Shown here: piece after piece, positions 24,557-37,000 of the stretch
Layout: every line of letters begins with the position of its first letter
Numbering within the stretch: the first letter of the stretch is position 1
Assembly: GCA_963855995.1 (NCBI GenBank)
Contig: OY979717.1
Span: forward strand, 4,829,728-4,893,727
Direction of reading: 5' to 3'
DNA length: 64,000 bases
Source: Muricea muricata
Lineage: Eukaryota; Cnidaria; Anthozoa; Malacalcyonacea; Plexauridae
Position numbers and translations under genes: made by a program
The notes under the pieces: generated by a model
Databases searched by the model: none
What the model saw: the letters and a program-made list of their open reading frames with translations, nothing else
What the model was told of the DNA's origin: nothing

Positions 24557-25050
24557 TTTTATCTTTTTATATCAACTAAAGAATAAAAAAGAAGGCGAAA
24601 GATGTTGAAAACGACTGCTTATAATCTTGAATTCTCGCGCCAATTTGTAAAACAAGCAAAACAATCCGACGGTGCTTCCATTTTAAAAAATAATTTCCTT
24701 CTTTGTTGGTAAGATTTTTTGTACTTTGACGTTTACTGTAAAGCAGCAAAAGTATTTTACCGTGATTAATGCATAATGTCATGCATTCCATGAGTAATCA
24801 AAAATAAAAAAGAACTGAGTAATTTCTACAATTAGTTGGAAGAGGACACATTAAGAATTGTTGATCAGTGATGACTCTTGATGACTGATCATGAGCTGGC
24901 AATCGCAGGCTCAAAGAGATCACGATCATATGTATGACTCATTGACTCGTGCGAGAGATTTTTGTTGTTATTATTACTGTGATTACTAGTTTTGTTTAGG
25001 AAGTGCATTTGTTACTGATCAAGATTTTTCACTCAGTTCATTGAAGAGCA
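24557..25050. promoter_or_regulatory. shared divergent promoter of NDC80 and UROD
   Basis: Only 494 bp lie between the start codons of the two divergently transcribed genes, so both promoters and both 5' UTRs must lie here. A cluster of TGATGACT/TGATCA words is visible at 24865-24895. No TATA box is placed convincingly. The arrangement is seen directly; its function as a bidirectional promoter is inferred. Confidence 0.6.
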
Positions 25051-28000
25051 ATGGGTGAAAATTCCCAAACAGATTTTCCTCCGATGAAAAACGATTTAAT
25101 ACTTCGTGCTGCAAGGGGTGAGACGACGGAACGTGTACCAGTATGGATCATGAGACAGGCTGGCAGATATTTGCCAGGTAAGAATGTTCAAATTAAGTAT
25201 TTCAGTCATTTTACACATAATCTTGCGCTGTAGTCATGTTTAACACGCTATCTGTTAAAAAATGGAATTTATACAAAGTTGGATATAGCTGGATAATAGA
25301 TTATTGCAACATAAATTGACTGAGCTGTAACAATTTTAATCCCCTACTATCCAGGAGCTTTAAATTCCAGGGGGAGGAGTTTTTAAAAATATCATTAATT
25401 CCTAGAGGGAAATATTAAATAATTATTTTAAATAATTACTTATTCTCTCTAAAAGAGAATAAGTAATTATTTAAAATTCCAGAAGGGGAAAAATGGTAAA
25501 TTTCCACAAGAGCTATATACGTATGTAGATAGAGAATTTTAAAGGAATAGATTTCCATGATGAGGAGGCAGTATCCATTAGCAGTTGGAAATTTGTTTGG
25601 GGTGTTAGTTCTTGGGGAAATTTTTCATGTTGGGGGTGTAAAACATAGGGTTCCTCAACAGGGTTGATCGGGAAGGGGCAAACCTTCCAACAATGTGACT
25701 TGAAAGTGAGTAAGATTTCCATGCTTCCCCCTCCATTTTTTTTTTAAACTGAAATGTCAATTGCTGCATTTTCAAAGAAGATTAACATGGAATATATATG
25801 AAACAACAACAAAACCAGGTATGAACTAGCATGTTCATTGGTGGTAGGAGTGCACACAACACATACATGTTTTGTAGAATTTTACTTGCAAAGAGATGTG
25901 TTAAAGCAACAACAAGCTTTACTTTTGCATGGTAAACTAGTGTCTATGTGTGTGAGCATGATAAATAGGTAAAATGTGTGTGTCTCATGCAAAATGGGTG
26001 AGAGTTGAAAGGTCTGGGAGGGGGGTTGCAGAATGAAAATTGCAATAGCCCAATAAGAGGTGACTTCAGTTCAGCACATCACATGATGTCATAGCTAAAA
26101 CTAAAACTACTTAGTATGTTAATGTACTTAATAATGTACAGTACTTAGCATAGAAATTAGTTTTGTTTGATTAACCATAAATTTCATTAAAAAAATCATT
26201 GACATGCCTCTATTCTTAGGCACACTGGTTGGGAGGATTGTCAAATAATCACCTCACCCAGCTTTTGTATAAAAATATATATAACTAGAATATCAAAGTA
26301 AGTTTCAGAAAGAATATCACTGAAATTTTCATTATGTACTTGAGTGGAATTTTGGATATTCACTTTTGAATGCATTACAAAGGAAGAAAATGCTATTTAC
26401 ATTACATATACTGGTACAGGTTGTAATACCAGTATATATTCAATTTTTATATCACGTGTTAACCAATTGTGTAATACAAGATGTATAAAAAAAGGTAGTG
26501 GTCTGAAGCACTTAAGCATTCTCAATGTTTAATTCATGTAAATATTGAATGTTTTGCAGCCAGAAAGTCCAGCATCTTACCTATTGAATATCATTAAAAG
26601 CATGTACAAGTCAAATAAAAATGGCTAGTTGAACTGTTTCCACTGTTGAAAAATTAATAATTGTTTCCTGTGACATGCCAGTGATTAATTGGATTATATG
26701 CAATTTTAATCAACAATTTTCATTTCATTCTCTTCAAATTTTATAAAAAAATGTTAATACCAATACTAAATAGCTGAAATCTTGTCTGCCTTACTGTAGA
26801 AGAATTAGTATTTCTTTTGATAAAATACTGAGTATGCTAAAGCACTCCAAAGTTAGATTACTCCAGCAGTCCAGCTTTTCAATGCACACTGTAGTACCAC
26901 AGTCATATACTGTAATTTTACTATAACTTATTTTTTGAGTGACTTAATGTCATGAAAAAGGTACTGTACAATCTTTGATTTGGTATTTTTTCGCAAAAGT
27001 TTCAAACACAGTCAAGAGTACTGCAGTAAAATAACACACTGACATTACCCCTCCTAACGTAAGAGCAAGAAGATGAAGTTTCCAATGACTATACCATGCT
27101 GTAGTAATCAGAGTGTTGTGCCAGTAAATATGAATAAATATTGATACACAATTTGCAACAAAACTTATCCCAATCCCAATCAGCACTCTTATCATAAAAA
27201 ACTCTTCCAGAATTTTGCGTGGATTGACATGGTAATAACTTGTTAAATATAGCACCAAATAAGCTTGACTCAGTATTATGGCTGTACTCTGATAGAGCAT
27301 AATCTGAATTTCTTTGTCAATTTTCAAACGGCGATGATGACTTGATTCTTCTAGCTCTCCATGTTGTGGACATGATCTGCATTTACGTTCTAAACATTTC
27401 CAAATTCCAATGAAAACTTTTTGTCTTATTCTGACTGTTGCTGTTTGGAAAACCTGTAATGCGCCACGAAACACTGAAAGTGCAATGAAAAAGCTCAATT
27501 CCTTCACTCCTGCTTGCATGATGCAGTATAACAATATACCGACACCGTTAACAAAATATACCAGAAGAAAAGTGCGTTGTTCTTCAATAAATAATGAGCT
27601 TCGCAATGCTAAGTTTTCTGATATTACCACCGGTAGAAGAATTAAAGTTGGGGTAAGCATGGCAATTATTGCTCGCAGTATCACGCTCTCTGTATTACGA
27701 AACCAGGGCACAAACAGATACCTATATGCCAATGCTATGAGGGATCCAAGGAAGAACTGAGTTGAAAGAATAGCGAAAACGTTTCGTTTTCTCAAGCGCC
27801 TGGTATTCGTAGAAAATATTTCACACACTTTTTTGGCCGCTATATAACTGGAATAGATCACTCCAAAGAGGAAAACTGCATTTCCAGGGTACCTATATAT
27901 CGTTTGAGTAAAGTCTATATTCACTACAAACAAAGCTGTTTTGTATATCACAACGATCAAACCAAGAATAAAACCGAGAAGCAAAGTGGATAAGTAATGT

Positions 28001-31000
28001 GACTTGAATTTTTTCCAACCAAATAGCAAGATCAGCATGAATTGAAACCAGAAATTAAGAGCAAAACCTTCAACATCGTGTCCAGCAATCACAAATTTCA
28101 TAACGTCTTTAAACAATGACTTATTGTGTACGAGCTGTTGGTAACAAATACTGGAGGTATTAACGTCTAGGTATAACACAGAAATCATTACTAAGCTGAC
28201 AGGAATGACTGCAGCGGTTATCGTAAAACTTGTAAACAAACTTGTTTTACAAGTACTTAACAATCTTCTTGTTGGCTGTTGATCTGGATCTTGGAAAGAA
28301 ATGCTGTGATAACTCGATACAGTACTTGAAGAATCAACTTCAACGAAGCAGCCATCGCCTGTTTCGTCAACATCTTCGCTGTTTGATAGTCTGGCAGCTT
28401 TTTCAATCAACGGTTGCACTGATTCTGAACTGCAGAGAAATACAAGCGTAACAGTGATCTTATCTAATAGTTCTTGTAGCATAATGTACCTTGTTTTACA
28501 TATTCCCACTTTTGTATCATTTCCTGCGTAAATACAACACGCGCATGCACTGCTACATCATGTCTGAAAATGTTGTAGTTTGGTACAGGATGTCAGGAAG
28601 AACAGTAGTAGTACAACGACGCGTAACTTTATGCTGATGCCTACATTTTTAGGTGCATTGGAGCGTTTCACTGAAAACATTCTGCTATTAATATCAACTA
28701 TTCTTGGAATTACGTCATTTATTTCCAAGAATCCATGTCCCATGACTGGTGTTTCTCGCATGGTGTCCCATGACTGGTGTTTCTCGGTGTTTCTCGCTCA
28801 TAAACATGAAACATGAAAAGTTTTGTATCACTAGAGATTGTTGTTCCTAGAAATTGTTCTTTTCACAGCATAGCAAAACTATAGTATAGATTGTAGTAAT
28901 GTTAATATTTAACTATTCATATTTTGAGTTGTAAACCAGCTACCATATTTAGGGATGAAAGACAGACATGCGAGCACTAGGCAAGGAAATAAACAATATA
29001 AAATATCTGTTGTAAAACGGCGATGATCTAAGAAGGAGATATTACAAGAACTAAATCGTCGGGCTGGCTATGCTGCCGAGTCTAATACAGTTGAGCTGTT
29101 GAGGTTGATCTCCACTCAGGATTCACTCAGTAACGGCGAAGCGAAACCTAAGAAATGACTCGCGTATGGACCGATAGCCATATAGTATTAAAGTGCGTTA
29201 AAGTGCCTATGAACTCAAAAATCACTACTCTTTTTTTTCGCGGCAGATTAAAGAATTGCTCAAGAAAACACTCTGTGCGAAATGTGAACTAAGTCCGTAC
29301 AATATTTTGCGAGTTACTACTTACAACCCATCAAACAGAGGGAAAATGCGTGATTTTGTGGTCAAATTATTGCGCGGTTAGACGGTGCCAAAGGTCATTG
29401 ATGACGTGTGCAAATGGACATGTTATACATTGTGAAATCTTATAACTATACCAAAATACTACATACACCTGATACAAATGCTTTAAAAACGAAATTAAGT
29501 GCCTGATTTACTAATATTCTACAATTTACCAATAATATAATGATTTTGATGTTTTGTTGGAAGTGAACGAATGTCCTGAGCATGTTTTTATTGGCTTGTA
29601 TGTCATATAACTTGCAACTGTGGTACCTCCGATCCTATGCTAACTAAACATACACTTTTGTCATCAGTTGAAGCATATGGTTGAAGCAAAATAATAACTG
29701 CAAATTATTGCTAGCATTATGTGAAGCAATTTTATGTGCTTAGAACGAATTGACGCAATTTATGTAAATAAAGCATAGAAACAGTCTTCATACTTTTCGA
29801 TTATGTATTTACACCAAAATATGAAGGAAGTTCTTCAAACAAAAGACTTAGGACCGTAAATTGATTCATAGGTTGATTCTAGTCGGCTATCTCAGCTATG
29901 TCGAAGGCCACAAAAAGGGGGCTTGCACAACTAACGCGCGTGATTTACATGTTAAATTAAACGGGGAAATATTGAAACAGTCAGATCATTTTAGATACCT
30001 CGGTGTCGACATTGATAGCTGTTTGACATGGAAAAAACATGTATCGAATTTAACAGCGCGAATGTACCCTAAGCTCAAAATACTGAACCGAATATCGGCA
30101 TTCCTTGGCTGTAAGACGTTATTAAGGATATATAAACAAACTATTTTACCAGCACTGGATTACGGCTGTATAGTTTGGGCAGAATGTGGAAAGAGGAATT
30201 CGCAGCGGTTAGAGCGCCTGCAGAATCAAGCAATGCGTATCATACTATCAGCAAATCGCAAAACGTGCACGCAAGAAATGCGCACTAAACTGGGCTTATT
30301 GTCATTGAATAGCAGAAGGCGCTTTCTTCGTTTGCAATTAGTATATAAAATTATACACAACATTGATTGTCCCCAACAACTAATTGGTTATTTTAGTAGA
30401 AGATCAGAAACGCATAATAGATCCTTTAGAGACACCACGTTGTTGTGCGTAATTCCAACCAAATCGAAAATGGGCGAGTCGTCATTTCAATGTTCGGCCG
30501 CGAAAGAATGGAACGCCTTGCCAAAATACTTACGAGACTTAAAGACTTTGTCCTCCTTTAAAAACAATATTTTTAAGTTTTTCTTAGAAACTGATGCTCA
30601 CGAACATCGTTGTAGCATATAGTAATTCTTAGCACTAATTTTTTTTTAGATAATATATATAGTATAATATTATGGATGTAAATTATTTATATATTAATGC
30701 TGGTCATCGGTTTATACCAGCTGATATTTTGTTAGCTGATCGGTTTCACCAGTTTAAATAAAGAAGTTATTATTATTATTATTATCAGTAACTTTATTAA
30801 ATTTTATCATAATATGGATGAACAAATATATAAATTTAGTTAACAAAATATATACAGGTTTGACAAAAAGTATACGCTTTCAAATTCAAATTAGCTGCAA
30901 CCTAAATATTGTGTTAATTTCCAGCTCTGTCTGGTATAAATTGCATGTAATGAACTAATGATCTGCAAAAACACAAGGTCTTGTAAACCTATCAATTTTA

Positions 31001-34000
31001 TAAATTGTCCAGCTAACTTGAATTTAAAATGATCTTTTGAAGATACAGGTACATGAAGATATACGAGATATTGTCTCCACAAATTAGGTTTGTCTTTGTC
31101 TTGCACCTTTGTACCCTGCTACATCCACGCTGGGAAACTCAGACCTAATGTGGTGGTAAATGCAGGCTGGCAAAGGCCTAGACTGATGCCATCCTAGGTA
31201 ACCACAGAGCCATAAAACAAGCCAACGATAAGCCACGGCCCGCAGATACCTATTCACATTGAAATAAAATCAAAGATGTTTAGTTATACTATTTTGATAT
31301 TTATAATAGTGATTAGCTACATTATGTACCGCGCCAAGACATATATATTCCATTTGAATGTACTTACTCATTTTCACTTTGCTTCTTTTTCCGTTTATAT
31401 CTTGTCCTTTCCTTTGTTTTTAAGAGCGGTCCAACATTTTTAAGAACAGCTGTATGAATCATAGGTATGTAGTCCCAATGCTCGACAATACACGCTGCGT
31501 TCTTTTCTTCGAATGTTATTTACCCTGCAACGTTACCCTGCAAGTATTTCCACGCCGCAACGGAATTCTCTGCGCTTGAGAGGTGTACGTCGCTACATCG
31601 TCCACACCTGCACCTATATTATATTGCAGAAATAAGTTAGCTAGTAAGAACAACGTTGATATTTCAATAAATGGTACAATCGCATGACTTACCATGATTC
31701 AACCGGAATTTCCTTCTCGTATCGCTGCGCAAGTGTCTGTGATGAAATGATATCCTTGTCGTCTGTTCAAATTCATATCCACTGCTAGTAAGTGGTTCGT
31801 TGGTATATGGTTCAACGACGGAAGACTGTTCTAGAACATCGCTTTCGCTAGAGCTATCTAAATCTGTCGAGGAAGAACTTGAAGCTGAAGCGCATTCACT
31901 TTCCCGTGATGTTGCCTTGTTTTATTATGGTTTATAATGCATTTGCGTGTCGTCGTGTCCATTTGCATACGTCATCACCGCATTAAACTCGTACCCAGTT
32001 CTCAAGAAAAAATGACCAAAAAATTCGAACTTTAGGCCCTTATATCTCGGCCATTATTTTACGGATTTTCGTCAAACTGCGTTTTATCTCAATCTTTGCT
32101 ACCTAGCTATCATTTAAGCCCAAAAAATTAAATATGATTTTTTGAGTTCATAGACACTTTAAGTATGTTATGCCAGTTTTTCAACTGAGGTCAAGTTTTC
32201 TTTGACACGTAATTACACAGTGATATTCATGTATGTTGTAGCTACTGCTTTTTTCTTTGTTTAAAGTGTATATGCAATGAAAATTTCGATTTTGGGATTT
32301 TTACATCATCTAAAAATTTCATCTTTTCTGATCATTTTGATACCAACCTTGTTGCGAAATTCGAACTAGAAGTGTGTGAATTTTCAGTTTAAAGTTGGGC
32401 TATAAAAAATTTAGCTGATGAAATTCCTGGCGCGGCGAAAAGGTCGTGATGACGTATGCAGTGTGACACAGCGCACTCTTCTTATGTGTGGGTACTATAA
32501 ACAATTTAGCTTCAACTGCGTTAAATTTGGATTTTTTGATGAATTAAACAAAACCCAAATAAATTGATACGATACACTGGCTAACTAGATGCGAGAGCAT
32601 CACCACAAAACGATATTTATCGCTTAGGAGCCGCCGAAATCCATAATAAATGCTGTGTAGTACTAGTAGCAATGTAGTGTTCTCTTATATATAATTATAT
32701 AGATTAGCTTAAACTCATTAACCAAAATGAAGATACTCAAATGTCATTATTTGGGAATACTAACAGTGACATATTGTAAATATTTTTGTGGTATATACCC
32801 CTTTTTTATACACAGGATTTTTGTTGCTTCAAATGCAATTCAGACAAAGTAATGACATGTTGACTGGATTGTATTCGACACTACTATATAGTTCGACGCA
32901 TAAAAAGGGCTTTAGGCTTAGTTAGCATATATACAGTCCGAACTATGAAATTATATTAATCTCTTAATCGAAGTAAACGAAAAAACGAAATTCATTGAGT
33001 ATATCTATAAACCCAAAATATTACAAAGTCACAAACCCAGAGCTAGGACTACAAGCACCTCAATTCGCGCGTCATATTTTAATCACAGAAAGTTCCATGC
33101 TTGTTCACGCCTCGGGTATATCATGTTTTCGCTCACTTGAGGTTGCCGAAATTGGCGAAATATGTCGTGTCCATATCCTGTTAGCGCGCAATTTATTCAT
33201 TTTACTTTCTAGTCACTTGATGTTGTGGTTACTGCGTCCATCGTTTGTGAATTTGGCCATACATTCGAGAATCTCTTTACAACATCGGTATTCTCTCGCG
33301 TCGTCCAACAAAGCATCACTACAATACCCACATGTGCACCTAAAATCAATTCACAATATCAAACAAAACACGCTAATAAACAATGCGACAAACGCTTTAC
33401 CATTAGATGCCTTGTTAAGCTTACTTACCATGAGCTAACAGCTATGGTTTTCTTAAATCTTGCCTCTAGAGTCTCTCGCAGAATACCTTCTTCGTCTGTT
33501 TCGTCCTCCTCATAATCGCTCTCAGCAACTGGCTCGAACTGATAGGGCTGTACAACCGACGATTGCTCAACAGCGTCCTCGTTATCTGTTGACTGTTCTG
33601 TGTCTGTCTGTGATTCAAAGCTTTCGCTATCAGACATTTTTTGCGGTTTTAACAAGAAATATACAAGCTACAGTCCTTCGACCAGCGATATTTTGTAGTT
33701 TTTATTAAAGTAAACACTGCGCTGTGTCACACTGCATACGTCACAAGCCTGGAATTTTCGTTCCCAGTCTTTCATCAGGTCAAGACTCAAAATAGCTGTA
33801 TTTGGCGCACATTTTAGTTCATTTTCAATGCTTTTAGAGCGCTTTTATTCGCTAATAATATAATTTCCTAATCAAGGAAGACCATTTCTTTCCAAATTTC
33901 GAAATTTTATTTTTTTCATTTTTCGTTGCATATACACTTTAAGAAAAAATTGCCAATTTATTGCTACGCAAACCAGCAGTTAAATTTACCAAGGCAAGGG

Positions 34001-37000
34001 AAACTTGTCATTGAAAAATTATTACACTGGTAAATGATCTTGTCAAGGAGAACACGCTAGTCGTCTGTGCGCAGCTTTGGATTAATATAAACTATGTATT
34101 AAAATATGTTCAGACTGCGTGCATGCGCCGGCGTCACAGTTATTGTGAATGCACTGGAAAGGTAGGCCAAATTATGCGCTAATGACATTTGTGATACAGC
34201 CTGACTTGGACCCTTTAAATTCGCTCTGAATATATTCCAAGACTTACATTTTACATATCTTAAACAATAACGAAAATCAAAGTATAACTTAAATTTATTA
34301 TCGCAATTCGCAAATGATCGGTATGCTCGGATCTTCATCAGTGCTAATAAAGAAGGAACTTAGTAAAGAATGAAAAATGTCTATACTATAGTACCACTAT
34401 CGGCTCTTTCGTTACTTCTTAGTAAAACGGCAAATACCATTAAAAATCATCATTGAATGTTTTGATAAAACTGCGACAAAAAATCGTTAATCCAATCGTC
34501 GAGACACCGAATGTGCACGTTACAAAAAACCCTAAATATCTTTAAAAGCAGGCAAGATATCGAGAAATGTTGTGCTGTCGGATTAAAAATCGTCATCGCA
34601 CTGGCACCAACATGCAATGGCAATATTTCTGCAGTCAAAAATAACGCAAACATTTAGGTTGTTTTTGCCTTTGTTATACCCAAAAGGTGTTCTGTTTTTT
34701 AAAAAATACAAAGCCGTGAAACTGAAGGAACAGATTTCTAAATAAAAGTAAAGCGTACCAGGCGTAGCACATGCATGTACGTATAGCATTAGCAACTTTA
34801 GCGCTCTGGCCTGTGTTTCCAATGTATCCTGCGACTATCTGTGTGGAGATATTGCGGCAATATTTTGGTGAAGTTTAGACGTAACTGTGTACACGAGCAG
34901 CATAGCCTTAATGCGAATCTTCCTTCTGATGCAAAATACAACACTTCACTAAGCGAAAATGATCCTAATTTTTTTTACCTTTATATTATAGTCTTTACTC
35001 CTGGGTTCAAAGTGTATATTTAAATAAATTCTCGTTGAAGACGTAACATTATAATGATGCATATAATTGAGAACTATAAATTGTAATCCTATACCGAACG
35101 TATACCTGACTGATGGGTGAAACTATCAAAGAATTTCTATGACTATAGTCTATATGTGTAACTAATTACAATATTTTACAATAGCTAAATCTGTTTCATT
35201 TTTTTTCAGAGTTTCTTAAGTTTAAAGAGGAACATGGTAATGATTTTTTCCATATTGTCCAAACACCAAAGCTCGCATGTGAAATCACACTTCAGGTATT
35301 TATTCTCTGGATGTTGAGTACAAGTGTATAGTATTACAAGTAAATATTTGTACAGTTAAGTACTATATACTACAGCAAATATTTGAATATGTAGCCCCCC
35401 CCCCCCCTCCACAGGTTTCTCTGATGGTGTTGATATTTTTATATACGGCTTGAATTTTTTTCTCAATCCGACACCGCTAACCCAAGCCGTATATAAAAAT
35501 ATTAATAGCATCAGAGATGCCTACGTAGAAGGCTACTGAATAGGAGTCCTTACTAATCTTGCACCCACATTCCGTGCATGCGTCATCATTGGTTAGCTCC
35601 ATATAAATCTGGAGTTAGAACTTGAGGGCAAGTAAAGTGAGGCCCTAATGAGTCTAATCTTAACTTTAATCCTAACACTAAGTTTCTAAAAGTCAAAAAT
35701 AACAACTCTCGAATCATTTCTCACATACCCGGAATTGTAGAAATTTTAATAATTTTTATTTTCAGCCTATACGACGGTTTGATTTGGATGCTGCTATAAT
35801 ATTTTCAGATATTTTGGTAATTCCACAGGTATATCAGTCCACTATATAAAAGCATATAAATGATAAAAACCCCATTTCCATTCATTCACTTTAAAATTCG
35901 TTTGCATATTTATTAAATCTAGGCCCTTGGTATGACTTGTGAAATGGTTAAGGGTAAAGTAAGTCATTGTTTTTTTTTTTTTCAATATGAACACGGTGTA
36001 TATAATATTTTTACAGCAGACATTGAATATGTGTCTCAACCAGGAGAGTTAAAAATACTTTAATTAACCACGATGAGAATCGAACTCACGACCTTGGTGT
36101 TACTAGCTTTATGCTAGCGTCATGTGCTGAATGTCGTAAACATAACTCGTTTATTATATGAGTCCAGCTCTGAACAATACTTAGTTCGACAATGATATGT
36201 GGTACGGTGATTTTGTCCACGTAGTCTTAACAACTATTGTACTGTAATATGAGTACTGGAGGGTGTAGCTCTGTTGGAGAAGGTTTAGACGGCTGCTTTT
36301 ACTTGGCAAGTCAGCTAGCAGTGACCTCCACTGGGCTGCTGTCTTATAGGTAGAATAGACATCCGGGCCATTCAATTTGACAAATATGACTGATTCCGAA
36401 AATTAACCCCTCCAACACCATCCTCGAGAAGGGGATTCGAAGCATGAACCCACTCCAAAGGCGTTCCTAACCCAGGCACCAGTCTCAAACAAGATGACAA
36501 GCCGATCGAAGAGTGAGGTAAGGAGGGAGTTAAATGCAGCACAGATAACATTCACCAGACCACGGTTTCCAAATCTCGGTGACATGATCTGGAATTTCCG
36601 CAACCGCGGCCAAGGTAGCTGTGCCTATACGAACTCTGCCACGTGAGCAATTGCCCGGTACTTCCGGGGACCCGGCGGTCGCGGGGATGGAACAGAGAGC
36701 CATTCATTAACCAAGGACGGCGATACCGGTGAACTGTTGGAACAAATGAACAAGGAGCCAGGTGTGGAGCCCCGGTGGAGGAACGACAGGGGCGAATTTC
36801 GCGCCAGGAATGGGTTTTTTTATTTCAAATGAACAATCAGGTTTTAGGAAAAATTATTCGAGTGAAACGTCCTTACTTGCAGTTGCCAACAGATGGTGCT
36901 GCAATATGGACAAAGGTCTTTTGAATGGAGTTTTATTTCTGGATTTAAAAAAAGCATTTGATTGTGTAAAGCATCAAATCTTATTAAACAAATTAGCAGT

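Larger units (their letters stand above)
29202..32158. mobile_element. TTAA-flanked DNA transposon A carrying a P2X7-C-like gene
   Basis: Terminal repeats read AGTG(C/T)CTATGAACTCAAAAA at both ends, each bordered by TTAA (29198-29201 and 32159-32162). TTAA target duplication is typical of piggyBac and Kolobok elements. Weaker inverted similarity continues inward, including TGACGTGTGCAAATGGACA and the complementary GTCCATTTGCATACGTCA. No transposase is recognised. The element holds a minus-strand P2X7-C-like gene (31084-31910) and has been hit by a LINE fragment (29861-30785). Confidence 0.78.

Noticed and set aside
28955..29157. Frame with [18 protein letters not shown], possibly a transposon protein piece
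   Set aside because: Interrupted by a stop at the start, too short and without a motif I can name.
32995..33438. 147-codon plus-strand frame
   Set aside because: Antisense of the P2X7-C-like gene in transposon B and its flank; composition is that of a shadow frame.
36064..36115. Functional tRNA-Met
   Set aside because: Only the 3' half resembles a tRNA; acceptor stem and D arm are missing.
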